Positions 6,961 through 14,453 of a DNA stretch of 17,606 nt are shown in pieces; the stretch's first letter is position 1, and each line of letters starts with the position of its first letter. The notes under the pieces were generated by a model. The model saw nothing but the letters and a program-made list of their open reading frames with translations, was not told the DNA's origin and searched no databases. Made by a program: the position numbers and the translations under genes. The DNA is from an uncultured Rhodospirillales bacterium (GTDB lineage: Bacteria > Pseudomonadota > Alphaproteobacteria > Rhodospirillales > Casp-alpha2). The stretch spans positions 1 through 17,606 of the forward strand of contig CALJEW010000250.1 in assembly GCA_938074585.1 (NCBI GenBank), in the 5' to 3' direction.

Positions 6961-8200
6961 GATTTGAATTAGGGGATTTTTTAAGCGTTAGGGCTTCGTT
7001 GTACACATCCAAAGTTTTAGCACACATGGTGTCTTTCGAAAACCGCTTATGAACGTTTTCGATTCCTTTTTTTGACAGAATATTACGTTGATCAGGTGTT
7101 AAATTAAGCGCTTTATCGAGCTTTTTAGCAAGCGCATCAACGTCTCCTGGAGGGACAAGCCAACCAGTTTCATTTTCTATAACGGTTTCTCGCGCGCCAC
7201 CGTGGGCAGTAGAAATAACTGGGCGACCTAAGCTTTGAGCTTCAATAACTACGCGGCCAAAAGCTTCAGGGTCTGTTGACGCTGAAACCACAATATCGCT
7301 TAACATATAGGCGGCGGGCATGTCGTCGCAATGGTCAACAATACGGACAATCTCGCCTAAGCCATGATGCTCGACCAAGTTTTCTAATTCTTGGCGGTAA
7401 TCGTCACGGCCTTGGGCATCACCCACTAACAAACAGCGAATATCTCGCCGCGCAAGTTGCTTAATGGCATCAATGAATACGGTTTGGCCTTTCCAGCGGG
7501 TTAAGCGGCCGGGCAGCATGATCACCGGAAAACCATCTTCTAAGCGCCATTTATTGGCCAAGGCAACAACCCGTTCGGCTGATACCTGTTTGGGTTCGAA
7601 CCGCAATAAATCCACGCCCCGATGGATGACGCGAATTTTGTTTATCGGGACCCCATAAATACGCCGCATATGCCCCGCGATGAAACGCGAATTGGCAATG
7701 ATGATATTACCTGATGTCATAATTGCGTTGTATTTACGCTTTAAAAAATTACCAACGGAATAAGTGCCGTGGAAGGTAATGACCAATGGCTTTCCGCATT
7801 GTTTGGCGGCAAAATAAGTGCTCCATGCAGGGGCGCGCGACCGCACATGGACAACATCAACATGATTTTCTTTGATTAATTTTACCAACCGCCCAACATT
7901 GGCGTACATTACGAACGGATTTTTGGAATGTACGGGCATTACAATGTGTTCGCCTTGAGCACGGGTGATTTCATGTACCAAGTTGCCGCCATTGGATACA
8001 ACAAGTGCGCGTCCCCCGGCTTCAACGATCGCTTCCGTAACTTCAACTGTGCTGCGCTCGACGCCGCCGGTACTTAAGGCCGGTAAAACTTGTAGAACGG
8101 TTGTCATATGTTCAGAATTAGGTGCCAGGTTTCCGCCGCCATCTTTTGATGGGCGTTCCTTTTGAACAATATCGGTGTTAATGTCTAAGCTCTTGTTCAT
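6944..8200 (-). CDS. Glycosyltransferase family 4 (group 1)
   Basis: A 418-residue retaining GT-B glycosyltransferase. The N-terminal acceptor domain begins at VLQVLPALSTGGVERS (35-50) with the typical glycine-rich loop. The donor domain has GRLTRWKGQ (231-239) and the E-x7-E motif EAFGRVVIE (312-320), followed by GRPVIS and GGARETV. Family members transfer hexoses or related sugars during LPS core, O-antigen or exopolysaccharide assembly. The first 31 residues are a polar extension lacking conservation, and Met32 is an alternative start, but neither ATG has a strong ribosome-binding site. It is the first gene of a two-gene unit with the GT9 gene and diverges from the hydrolase at 8239 across 38 bases. 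Confidence 0.93.
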   Translation of the reverse strand: MNKSLDINTDIVQKERPSKDGGGNLAPNSEHMTTVLQVLPALSTGGVERSTVEVTEAIVEAGGRALVVSNGGNLVHEITRAQGEHIVMPVHSKNPFVMYANVGRLVKLIKENHVDVVHVRSRAPAWSTYFAAKQCGKPLVITFHGTYSVGNFLKRKYNAIMTSGNIIIANSRFIAGHMRRIYGVPINKIRVIHRGVDLLRFEPKQVSAERVVALANKWRLEDGFPVIMLPGRLTRWKGQTVFIDAIKQLARRDIRCLLVGDAQGRDDYRQELENLVEHHGLGEIVRIVDHCDDMPAAYMLSDIVVSASTDPEAFGRVVIEAQSLGRPVISTAHGGARETVIENETGWLVPPGDVDALAKKLDKALNLTPDQRNILSKKGIENVHKRFSKDTMCAKTLDVYNEALTLKKSPNSNHDHSF

Positions 8201-8238
8201 CTGATACGTATACCATAACCCTAACTAAGGCGCCCACA

Positions 8239-9003
8239 ATGGACACACAACAAAACGTTTCCGCAGCATTTCTAAATCGCAAAGATGGGTCAACTATCGC
8301 CTACCACCTCAGTTCTGGCAAGTCTCCCGGTGTTGTCTTTTTAACAGGCTTTAATTCTGATATGACAGGGAGTAAAGCCATAGCTTTGGAATCGTATTGT
8401 CAGCATCGCAGTCAGGCCTTTTTGCGATTTGATTATACGGGTCATGGTCAATCATCTGGCGCCTTCGAAGATGGCTGCATTGGGCAATGGGCCGATGATG
8501 CGGTTTATGCAATTGATCAATTAACGAACGGTCCGCAACTTCTTGTCGGCTCTTCCATGGGTGGGTGGATTATGCTGTTAGTGGCTTTAAAGCTGACAGA
8601 ACGGATCGCGGGTTTGGTTGGTATTGCAGCTGCTCCTGATTTTACGGAAGATCTGATGTGGGAAGGATTGTCGGGCGAGCAGCGCCGAGACATGGCTCAA
8701 AATGGATACGTTGATTTACCAAATTGTTATGATGATCAAGAGCCGTATAGGATTACTCATAAGTTGATTAAAGATGGTAAGAAACAATTATTGTTAACAA
8801 GCCCCATCGCCCTTGATATGCCAATTCGACTAATTCAAGGAGTTAAAGATGAAGACGTGCCATGGACAACGGCGGGACGGATTATGGAGCAAGTGACCTC
8901 TGATGATGTGGAAGTGACATATGTTAAATCAGGCGACCACCGATTATCTGAACCCTATGATTTGGCCCGCTTAACCCGCACACTAGATGGGTTGTTGGAT
9001 TAG
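8239..9003 (+). CDS. Alpha/beta hydrolase, ABHD10-like esterase/thioesterase
   Basis: A 254-residue serine hydrolase with no signal peptide, so probably cytoplasmic. The oxyanion/nucleophile region reads GPQLLVGSSMGGW with nucleophile Ser106. The acid is probably Asp204 (GVKDEDVPW) and the base His234 (SGDHRLSEP). RFDYTGHGQSSG (63-74) is the other conserved strand-loop. From memory, the whole protein follows the mammalian mitochondrial protein ABHD10, known as an S-depalmitoylase and acyl-glucuronide esterase, block by block: ALES-C, RFDY-G-G-S, GPQ-LVGSS-GGW, PIRL--G-KD--VPW and SDHR. Its substrate in bacteria is unknown to me. It diverges from the glycosyltransferases and converges on the next gene. 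Confidence 0.88.
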   Translation: MDTQQNVSAAFLNRKDGSTIAYHLSSGKSPGVVFLTGFNSDMTGSKAIALESYCQHRSQAFLRFDYTGHGQSSGAFEDGCIGQWADDAVYAIDQLTNGPQLLVGSSMGGWIMLLVALKLTERIAGLVGIAAAPDFTEDLMWEGLSGEQRRDMAQNGYVDLPNCYDDQEPYRITHKLIKDGKKQLLLTSPIALDMPIRLIQGVKDEDVPWTTAGRIMEQVTSDDVEVTYVKSGDHRLSEPYDLARLTRTLDGLLD

Positions 9004-9005
9004 GG

Positions 9006-9032
9006 CCTAGACCCTAGACTCTAGACCCTAGG
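9006..9032. repeat. Four tandem CTAG-containing heptamers at a convergent gene junction
   Basis: Consecutive units CCTAGA, CCCTAGA, CTCTAGA and CCCTAGG fill the gap between the hydrolase stop (9001-9003) and the stop of the converging gene, whose TAG lies in the last unit. CTAG is usually a rare tetranucleotide in proteobacterial genomes, so four copies in 27 bases stand out. The outer units can pair over five bases (CCTAG with CTAGG), but no U-tract follows, so it is not a standard terminator. Confidence 0.6.
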
Positions 9033-9897
9033 TTTCGGTCTCCATATCAAAAATCGCTTTTAAGCCGTCACGGTACGTTGGGTATTTTAACTGAACACTC
9101 AATTCGGATGTAATGCGGGTGTTATCAACGCGACGATTGTCTTGCCAAAAAGACAACGCCATGGGGCTCATGTCGTGGGCGGCGATTTCATAGGGGACTG
9201 TGTTTGGAACGGGAACGTCTAATAATTTACAGGCATAAGCTGTCACGTCCGCCGGGGGGGCTGCTTCGTTATCGCAGACATTATATATGCGCCCCGGATT
9301 TGGACAGGCCATTGATTGGATAATGGTGTTGGCGATATCAGCAACATGAATGCGTGAAAACTTATGGCCCGGTTTGTCGATCCGCCGTGCGCGACCCTTT
9401 TGCACCTGATCAAGCGCACTCCGCCCTGGACCATAAATTCCCGGCAAACGGAAGATGTGAACAGGTACATCGTTTTCATTAAATAAATTCAACCATTCCG
9501 TTTCTGCGTTCAAGCGACTTTGGCTGCGCGGTGAAGTGGGGGTTGTTATTGCGGTTTCATCAACCCATTCCCCATCCGTATTTCCATAAACACCCGTCGT
9601 TGATAAATAACCAACCCATTGTAAAGAGTTAAGCTTTAAAATGTCGGTTTTGTGCCATTCAAGGGTCGGGTCTTGATCCATACCTGGGGGAATAGAGATC
9701 AAAATATGGCTGATATCTGCCAAAGCATCAGATTCCAATACCATAGGCTGATCACCGGTAAACATATGGATTGTGGGGCATGAATTTTCTGATTGAGAGG
9801 TGCCAGAAACTTTCCAGCCGACTTGTTTAAGGTGATTAGATAAAACGTTGGCGCAGTAGCCTAGGCCAAAACAAAATAGGTGCTGATCTTTTAACAT
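9028..9897 (-). CDS. Atypical extended short-chain dehydrogenase-like protein (YeeZ-like)
   Basis: A 289-residue Rossmann-fold protein. The N-terminus LFCFGLGYCANVLSNHL is the altered nucleotide-binding loop seen in the atypical SDR group that includes E. coli YeeZ. LSTTGVYGNTDGEWVDE (98-114) contains the conserved Tyr-Gly pair and acidic follow-up, and FRLPGIYGPGRSAL (149-162) and HVADIA are epimerase-like. The catalytic Tyr-x-x-x-Lys of normal SDRs is not present as such, so enzymatic activity is uncertain. No reliable substrate is known to me for this group. It converges with the hydrolase and diverges from the TPR gene; these neighbours do not suggest a pathway. Confidence 0.82.
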   Translation of the reverse strand: MLKDQHLFCFGLGYCANVLSNHLKQVGWKVSGTSQSENSCPTIHMFTGDQPMVLESDALADISHILISIPPGMDQDPTLEWHKTDILKLNSLQWVGYLSTTGVYGNTDGEWVDETAITTPTSPRSQSRLNAETEWLNLFNENDVPVHIFRLPGIYGPGRSALDQVQKGRARRIDKPGHKFSRIHVADIANTIIQSMACPNPGRIYNVCDNEAAPPADVTAYACKLLDVPVPNTVPYEIAAHDMSPMALSFWQDNRRVDNTRITSELSVQLKYPTYRDGLKAIFDMETET

Positions 9898-9949
9898 TAC
9901 TTTTATCCATTAATGCTTGTCAGGCCCTCTTATACCCCGGCACATTGCC

Positions 9950-10717
9950 ATGGCAATGAATAGATTTATATCCAAATCACAAATCACGGCTTTGCTTATG
10001 GTTTTTGGTGTGCAATTTCAAGCTCAAGCCGCAGAGATTGACCACGCCAATAAATATCAATCTTGCATGAAAGAGGCGTTACGCGATCCAAATAAAGCTT
10101 ACGTTGGGGCCGTAAGGTGGAAAGATTTAGGCGGGGGAAACGGCGCAGAGCATTGCGCTACCACGGCCCTGATTGGCATGGCGTTCTATAAAGATGCTGC
10201 GGTGCGCTTGGAAGTTTTAGCTCAATCCAGCAAAAAAAAAGCCGCCCTAAAAGCTCAATTGTTAGGCCAAGCCGCCCAAGCGTGGTTACTGGATGGGAAC
10301 CCTAGTCGCGCCGAAGCCACGGCATCGGCTGCTTTGGCGCTGGACCCAAACAATTCAGATTTGTTGATTGATCGGGCGCAGGCAAAAGCGGCGCGTAAAG
10401 ATTACGTTGGTGCGCTCAATGACCTGGATAAAGCGCTTTCGGTGGATAGCAGTCAGATCGATGCATTTGTGTTTAGGGCGACGGCCAAACGGTATTTGGA
10501 TGATTTGGCAGGGGCGATGGATGATTCAAATGCCGCTCTTTCCTTAAATAACAGTGATACCGATGCTTTGTTAGAGCGAGGGATTTTATACCGGCTACAA
10601 AATAATAACGATGCCGCACGCCAAGACTGGTTGATGGTGCTCAGCATAGCGCCGCAATCGAGCGCTGCCCCGATTGCCCAGAAAAATTTAGAACGGATGG
10701 ATGTGAAGACGCAGTAA
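9950..10717 (+). CDS. Exported tetratricopeptide-repeat protein
   Basis: Predicted periplasmic TPR protein. The frame extends upstream to a TTG at 9917, but the ATG at 9950 (or 9956) directly precedes a classic Sec signal peptide: MAMNRF, a Lys, a hydrophobic core (ALLMVFGVQF), and an AQA cleavage site before AEID. From the ATG it has 255 residues. After a Cys-containing segment, the C-terminal half holds at least three TPR units: GDNPSRAEATASAALALDP-like (about residues 118-140), DYVGALNDLDKALSVD (about 152-167), and DLAGAMDDSNAALSLN (about 186-201), followed by NNDAARQDWLMVLSIAP. TPRs bind partner proteins; the partner is unknown. No clear ribosome-binding site precedes either start. Confidence 0.78.
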   Translation: MAMNRFISKSQITALLMVFGVQFQAQAAEIDHANKYQSCMKEALRDPNKAYVGAVRWKDLGGGNGAEHCATTALIGMAFYKDAAVRLEVLAQSSKKKAALKAQLLGQAAQAWLLDGNPSRAEATASAALALDPNNSDLLIDRAQAKAARKDYVGALNDLDKALSVDSSQIDAFVFRATAKRYLDDLAGAMDDSNAALSLNNSDTDALLERGILYRLQNNNDAARQDWLMVLSIAPQSSAAPIAQKNLERMDVKTQ

Positions 10718-10783
10718 AGCTTCAGCTCATTAATTTTTTAGCAAAGCCACGTTCGCGAATTATCCCATTCCTCCGGTCTTGCT

Positions 10784-10972
10784 CTAGCGGCTACGGGCTG
10801 ATCGCTGGGTCATGGTTGGACTAGCTTTGGTGTTCCCAGAATTAGTGGACCCATAGGTTTTGGCTATTTCAGGTTTTGAATTATCCAACCCACCTGGAGC
10901 CCCATCAGCGGCAACTCGCTTGAGGGTTTTCTTAACGCCAGGTTTCCTGTTCGGCTTCTTATTCTTAGGCAT
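10784..10972 (-). CDS. Small basic protein of unknown function
   Basis: A 62-codon ORF with GGAG at suitable spacing before its ATG (GGAGAAAACAG). The product is rich in Lys/Arg at the N-terminus (MPKNKKPNRKPGVKKTLKR), Gly/Asn/Ser in the middle, and Arg/Ser at the end (QRSARSR), with no Cys, Trp or hydrophobic segment. It looks disordered and could bind nucleic acid, which is inference from composition only. It lies 86 bases downstream of the GST gene on the same strand with no terminator between them, so they may be co-transcribed. It could also be a chance ORF, though the ribosome-binding site argues otherwise. Confidence 0.5.
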   Translation of the reverse strand: MPKNKKPNRKPGVKKTLKRVAADGAPGGLDNSKPEIAKTYGSTNSGNTKASPTMTQRSARSR

Positions 10973-11058
10973 CTGTTTTCTCCGTCAAGTTAATATTCAA
11001 TAATTAGAGTACGCATTTATCTTTATAATGCAAATAACGTTAAGACGCCGTATGTCCG

Positions 11059-11727
11059 TCAAAAATCTAAATCACGGTAGTGTTTAGGTGGGGGGACGCC
11101 GGGGATGTGGTCTTCTAGGATTGGACGAAAACTTGGGCGCGATTTTATCCGCGAGTACCAATCACGTGCTGCTGGGTAGTCGTTCCAAGGTACATCGCCT
11201 AAATAATCGATGGTCGATAAATGAGCACTGGCGGCTAAGTCAGCGATGGTTAAATAGTCCCCCGCCAGCCAATTACGGCGATCAACCAAGTAGCTAATAT
11301 AATTTAAATGGGTGTGAATATTAGCGTGTCCGGCGCGCACAACTTGGCTGTCGGGCTCGCCCAATCCTAAAAACCGCTTCATCATCTTTTCAGTGACTAA
11401 GTTTTCGGTAACTTCGATGTTAAATTTGCGGTCAAACCAATAAACAAGCCGCCGGGCTTCGGCGCGTTCCAGTGAGGTCGTCCCAAATAACGATGGTTCG
11501 GGTTGAGTCTCGTCTAAATATTCAACAATTGCATCACTGCTAGATAAGGCGATGCCATTTTGTTCGATTAAAACCGGAACTTCACCTGTTGGATTGAGCG
11601 CTAAAAACACTTCGCGCCGTTCCCATACGTTTTCTGTGCACATATCGAACTCTATACGCTTTTCTAATAACGCCAAGCGGACTTTCCGACAAAAGGGATT
11701 TAACCACAAATGATAAAGCGTAAGCAT
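11059..11727 (-). CDS. Glutathione S-transferase family protein
   Basis: A 222-residue cytosolic GST. The N-terminal thioredoxin-like domain starts MLTLYHLWLNPFCRKVRLAL, with Cys13 at the position of the catalytic Ser/Cys. The cis-proline loop is GEVPVL (48-53, Pro51) and the glutathione gamma-glutamyl contact is SSSDAIVEYLDE (62-73). The all-helical C-terminal domain (about 90-210) has the usual WLAGDYLTIADLAASAHLS capping motif with its conserved Asp. Such enzymes conjugate or reduce electrophiles and peroxides with glutathione; the substrate is not predictable. AAGG precedes the ATG. The gene diverges from msrPQ, which fits a loose theme of oxidative stress defence but does not prove one. 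Confidence 0.93.
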   Translation of the reverse strand: MLTLYHLWLNPFCRKVRLALLEKRIEFDMCTENVWERREVFLALNPTGEVPVLIEQNGIALSSSDAIVEYLDETQPEPSLFGTTSLERAEARRLVYWFDRKFNIEVTENLVTEKMMKRFLGLGEPDSQVVRAGHANIHTHLNYISYLVDRRNWLAGDYLTIADLAASAHLSTIDYLGDVPWNDYPAARDWYSRIKSRPSFRPILEDHIPGVPPPKHYRDLDF

Positions 11728-11750
11728 AGTTTAGCCTTTATATATGTGCG

Positions 11751-11779
11751 TTATAAGGAATATATCGCTATAAAGTGAA
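11751..11779 (-). promoter_or_regulatory. Candidate promoter for the glutathione S-transferase gene
   Basis: On the minus strand TTCACT (11779-11774) and TTATAA (11756-11751) are 17 bases apart, 24 bases before the start codon. The pair resembles a sigma-70 type promoter. AT-richness of the area makes chance matches likely. Confidence 0.35.
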
Positions 11780-11789
11780 GTGTCTGTCA

Positions 11790-11818
11790 TTGGCATAGGG
11801 TGGGTTATTCCGTTAAAA
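11790..11818 (+). promoter_or_regulatory. Candidate promoter for msrPQ
   Basis: TTGGCA (11790-11795) and TTAAAA (11813-11818) are separated by 17 bases, about 40 bases before the msrP start. It is back to back with the candidate GST promoter. No operator-like palindrome is obvious between the two. Confidence 0.35.
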
Positions 11819-11858
11819 AATATGTATTATCTTTTTAAATATAGTTGGAGAACATTAA

Positions 11859-12827
11859 ATGCTGATTAAAATGACTAAGGCTTCGGACATAAAATCATCT
11901 GAAATTACGCCAAAAGCAATATTTGATGATCGCCGTCAGTTTTTAAAGACGGCTGCATTTTCAGGCCTTGGTTTTGCGGCGGGCTCCATTGCGCCGTCAT
12001 CGTTTGCCAATGAAGGCCGGGGGAAAAAGTTAATCGGGATTGAACCCAGCAAGTGGACCCAAAAATCGGTTGGAGAAAAGCTGACGGATTACGAATCGGT
12101 AACAAGCTACAATAATTTTTATGAATTTGGCACCGGCAAACAAGACCCTTTAACCTACTCCAAAGATTTCAGCCCCAAGCCGTGGACTGTGGTTGTCGAT
12201 GGAGAAGTTGAAAACCCGGGCACCTACTCCTACGAAGATTTGGTCAATCCACATACCTTGGAAGACCGGGTTTATCGATTTCGGTGCGTTGAAGCGTGGT
12301 CCATGGTTGTGCCGTGGGTGGGTATTGGTTTGGCAGATATGTGCAAGCGGTTTGGACCGAAAAATGATGCAAAATATGTGGCGTTTGAGACCTTACATGA
12401 TCCGGACCGCATGTACGGGCAGCGCAGCCGCGTGCTGGAATGGCCTTACCGCGAAGGGTTGCGCATGGATGAAGTCATGAACCCCTTGAGCTTCATGGCA
12501 GTTGGGTTGTATGGAGAAGAATTGCCAAATCAAAATGGTGCTCCGATCCGCTTGGTCACACCTTGGAAATATGGCTTTAAAAGCATCAAATCAATTGTCC
12601 GGATTTCGTTTACGAAAACGCAGCCGCCAACGTCGTGGAATATGTCTGGACCACGGGAATATGGGTTTTATTCAAACGTAAACCCTGAAAAAAGCCATCC
12701 CCGCTGGAGCCAAGCCAAAGAACGCCGGATTGGTGAGTTTTTAAAACGCCCCAGTTTAATGTATAATGGCTATGGCGAAGAAGTCGCATCAATGTATGTA
12801 GGCATGGATTTGAATAAGTTTTATTGA
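11859..12827 (+). CDS. msrP: Protein-methionine-sulfoxide reductase catalytic subunit MsrP
   Basis: Periplasmic molybdopterin enzyme that reduces methionine sulfoxide in oxidised envelope proteins, formerly YedY. It has 322 residues, normal for the family. A twin-arginine signal is visible as DRRQFLKTAAFSGLGFAAGS (residues 24-43), so the folded, cofactor-loaded protein is exported by Tat. The sulfite-oxidase-type fold contains YRFRCVEAWSM, where Cys143 is the expected molybdenum ligand, and further conserved blocks PLSFMAVGLYG, NGAPIRLVTPWKYGFKSIK, and EYGFYSNVNP. GGAG lies eight bases upstream of the ATG. msrQ follows after 13 bases, forming the usual two-gene operon. The N-terminal n-region before the Tat motif is long, and Met5 is an alternative start. 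Confidence 0.97.
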   Translation: MLIKMTKASDIKSSEITPKAIFDDRRQFLKTAAFSGLGFAAGSIAPSSFANEGRGKKLIGIEPSKWTQKSVGEKLTDYESVTSYNNFYEFGTGKQDPLTYSKDFSPKPWTVVVDGEVENPGTYSYEDLVNPHTLEDRVYRFRCVEAWSMVVPWVGIGLADMCKRFGPKNDAKYVAFETLHDPDRMYGQRSRVLEWPYREGLRMDEVMNPLSFMAVGLYGEELPNQNGAPIRLVTPWKYGFKSIKSIVRISFTKTQPPTSWNMSGPREYGFYSNVNPEKSHPRWSQAKERRIGEFLKRPSLMYNGYGEEVASMYVGMDLNKFY

Positions 12828-12840
12828 GTCCGCAGACGTA

Positions 12841-13473
12841 ATGACACAAGACAAACTAATTCAACGCGCCCTTAAACCCCTTGTTTGGGTGTTATGCTTA
12901 GCCCCCTTGTTGGGCCTGACGGGGCTTGCGTATATGGGCGAGATGACGGCGAATCCCATTGAGTTTTTAAACCGCTATTTGGGTGAATGGGCGCTTAAGT
13001 TTTTGCTTTCTGCGCTGATGATGACGCCGCTTAAAATAGTCACCGGGTGGGCTGGGTTTACCCGGTTCCGCCGTTTACTAGGGCTTTTTTCTTTCTTTTA
13101 TGCTGTTTTGCATCTGTCGAGTTACGTTGGCCTTGATCAGTTCTTTAACTGGAAAGACATCTGGACCGATTTGATTAAGCGCACCTATATTACTGTTGGT
13201 TTAGGGGCTTTTATTATTCTAGCTGTGCTGGCTGCAACATCCACCAAAAACATGATCAAAAAATTGGGTGGCAAAAACTGGAACCGGCTTCATAAATGGG
13301 TTTATGTTGCAGGCTTTGGCGGTTGTTTGCACTTTTTCATGATGCGTAAAGGCGTTCAGGCTGAACCGCTTTATTACGCAGGGTTTTTAGTTCTGCTATT
13401 GATCTATCGATGGGTCTATTATTTAAAAAAGCAGCGTCAACGGACTGGGAAAACAGCACCAGCGGCCCTTTAA
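12841..13473 (+). CDS. msrQ: Heme-binding membrane subunit MsrQ
   Basis: Inner-membrane b-type cytochrome that passes electrons, mainly from the quinone pool, to periplasmic MsrP; formerly YedZ. The 210-residue protein has about six hydrophobic segments (about 13-31, 50-68, 80-98, 114-132, 150-167 and 175-192) and belongs to the ferric-reductase-like transmembrane family. Candidate heme-ligand histidines are His91 (YAVLHLSSYVG), His151 (NRLHKWVYV) and His164 (GGCLHFFMM). A short Lys/Arg-rich cytoplasmic tail ends the protein. The ribosome-binding site is weak, so translation probably depends on coupling with msrP. Confidence 0.95.
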   Translation: MTQDKLIQRALKPLVWVLCLAPLLGLTGLAYMGEMTANPIEFLNRYLGEWALKFLLSALMMTPLKIVTGWAGFTRFRRLLGLFSFFYAVLHLSSYVGLDQFFNWKDIWTDLIKRTYITVGLGAFIILAVLAATSTKNMIKKLGGKNWNRLHKWVYVAGFGGCLHFFMMRKGVQAEPLYYAGFLVLLLIYRWVYYLKKQRQRTGKTAPAAL

Positions 13474-13494
13474 CATAGAGACCCAAGCCGTAGC

Positions 13495-14439
13495 TTAATC
13501 TTTAACGGCCTTTAAAACGTTTAACAATTTGCGGTCTCGTTCGGCTTCCAAATCATCAATGGTTCGCGAACCGGCTTCGTCTTTTAAGCCCGCAACGATT
13601 GCATCGCATAGTTCTCGAGTTAATTCAGGCTCACCTTGCATGGTTTTCCACCATTCTTCCATCGCAGGGCCAAAATGACTGTAAAACTTCTCGAACCCAC
13701 CTTTGCCGCCGGTCAGGTTGAAAATCATATGCGGCCCCATTACGGCCAAACGCAATCCAGGCCCTTGGCTCATGGCGGCATTAATGTCTTCAATTGATGC
13801 TAAATCATTGACCACAGCCAATGTGGCTTCACGCCAAAGCGCTGCTTGTAAGCGGTTTGCTAAATGGCCGCGTACTTCCTTACGGATCAAGATCGAATGT
13901 TTGCCGATGTGTTTATAAAATCCCATGGTCCATTCGGTAACGGCGGGGTCGGTCTTTTGACCGGCAACCACTTCAACCAACGGAATTAAATGTGGCGGAT
14001 TGAACGGGTGGCCAACAACAAAGCGATGGGCCGTATCAACACTGGTAACCAAATCGCTTAAAATCAGTCCGGATGTGCTGGTAGAAAAAATCGTATGATC
14101 TGGCATGGCATGATCGATTTTGGCGTAGAGTTCTTGTTTGATCCCTATGCGTTCTGGTGCATTTTCTTGCACAAAATCGGCATTCGCAACGCAAGATTCG
14201 GGGCTGTTATTAAAGGTTAGTGCGGTTTTAGATGCATTTGAGGCGAGCCCAAGAGATTCTAATTGCGGCCAAGCTGTGTCAACGAAAGTGCGCAACCGGC
14301 TTTCCCAACCGTCAGAAGGATCCCATGCTGATACATTGTAGCCTTGTGCCAAAAAGTACGAGACCCAGCTGGCCCCCATCGTTCCAGTACCTAAAACGGA
14401 AATGTTTTTGACTTGATCAAAGGGGAGATAAGTAAACAT
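13495..14439 (-). CDS. 3-hydroxyacyl-CoA dehydrogenase family protein, L-carnitine dehydrogenase-like
   Basis: A 314-residue NAD-dependent dehydrogenase. The Rossmann domain has VLGTGTMGASW (15-25) and Asp40 at the end of beta-2, indicating NAD over NADP. The catalytic set matches the 3-hydroxyacyl-CoA dehydrogenase superfamily: Ser123 (STSTSGL), His144 (VVGHPFNPPH), Glu156 (LVEVVAG) and Asn195 (ANRLQ). QENAPER, the SG-L-SDL run, RKEVRGHLANRLQAALWREA, GLR-A-MGP and the FGPAMEEWW region follow carnitine 3-dehydrogenases more than fatty-acid beta-oxidation enzymes. No other carnitine gene is nearby, so the substrate remains open; lambda-crystallin/gulonate dehydrogenase relatives are an alternative. 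AAAGGA precedes the ATG and overlaps the end of a gene remnant. Confidence 0.85.
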   Translation of the reverse strand: MFTYLPFDQVKNISVLGTGTMGASWVSYFLAQGYNVSAWDPSDGWESRLRTFVDTAWPQLESLGLASNASKTALTFNNSPESCVANADFVQENAPERIGIKQELYAKIDHAMPDHTIFSTSTSGLILSDLVTSVDTAHRFVVGHPFNPPHLIPLVEVVAGQKTDPAVTEWTMGFYKHIGKHSILIRKEVRGHLANRLQAALWREATLAVVNDLASIEDINAAMSQGPGLRLAVMGPHMIFNLTGGKGGFEKFYSHFGPAMEEWWKTMQGEPELTRELCDAIVAGLKDEAGSRTIDDLEAERDRKLLNVLKAVKD

Positions 14440-14453
14440 GAGATTCCTTTATT

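Noticed and set aside
8204..8212. ATACGTAT palindrome between the divergent GT4 and hydrolase genes as an operator
   Set aside because: Eight bases of alternating palindrome occur often by chance, and no flanking symmetry extends it.
9917..9949. TTG at 9917 as the start of the TPR protein
   Set aside because: It would place eleven poorly fitting residues before a normal signal peptide; ATG 9950 or 9956 is more natural.
10716..10740. AGCT-TC-AGCT followed by T-run as a terminator after the TPR gene
   Set aside because: The loop would have only two bases and the stem is four pairs, too weak to form a terminator.
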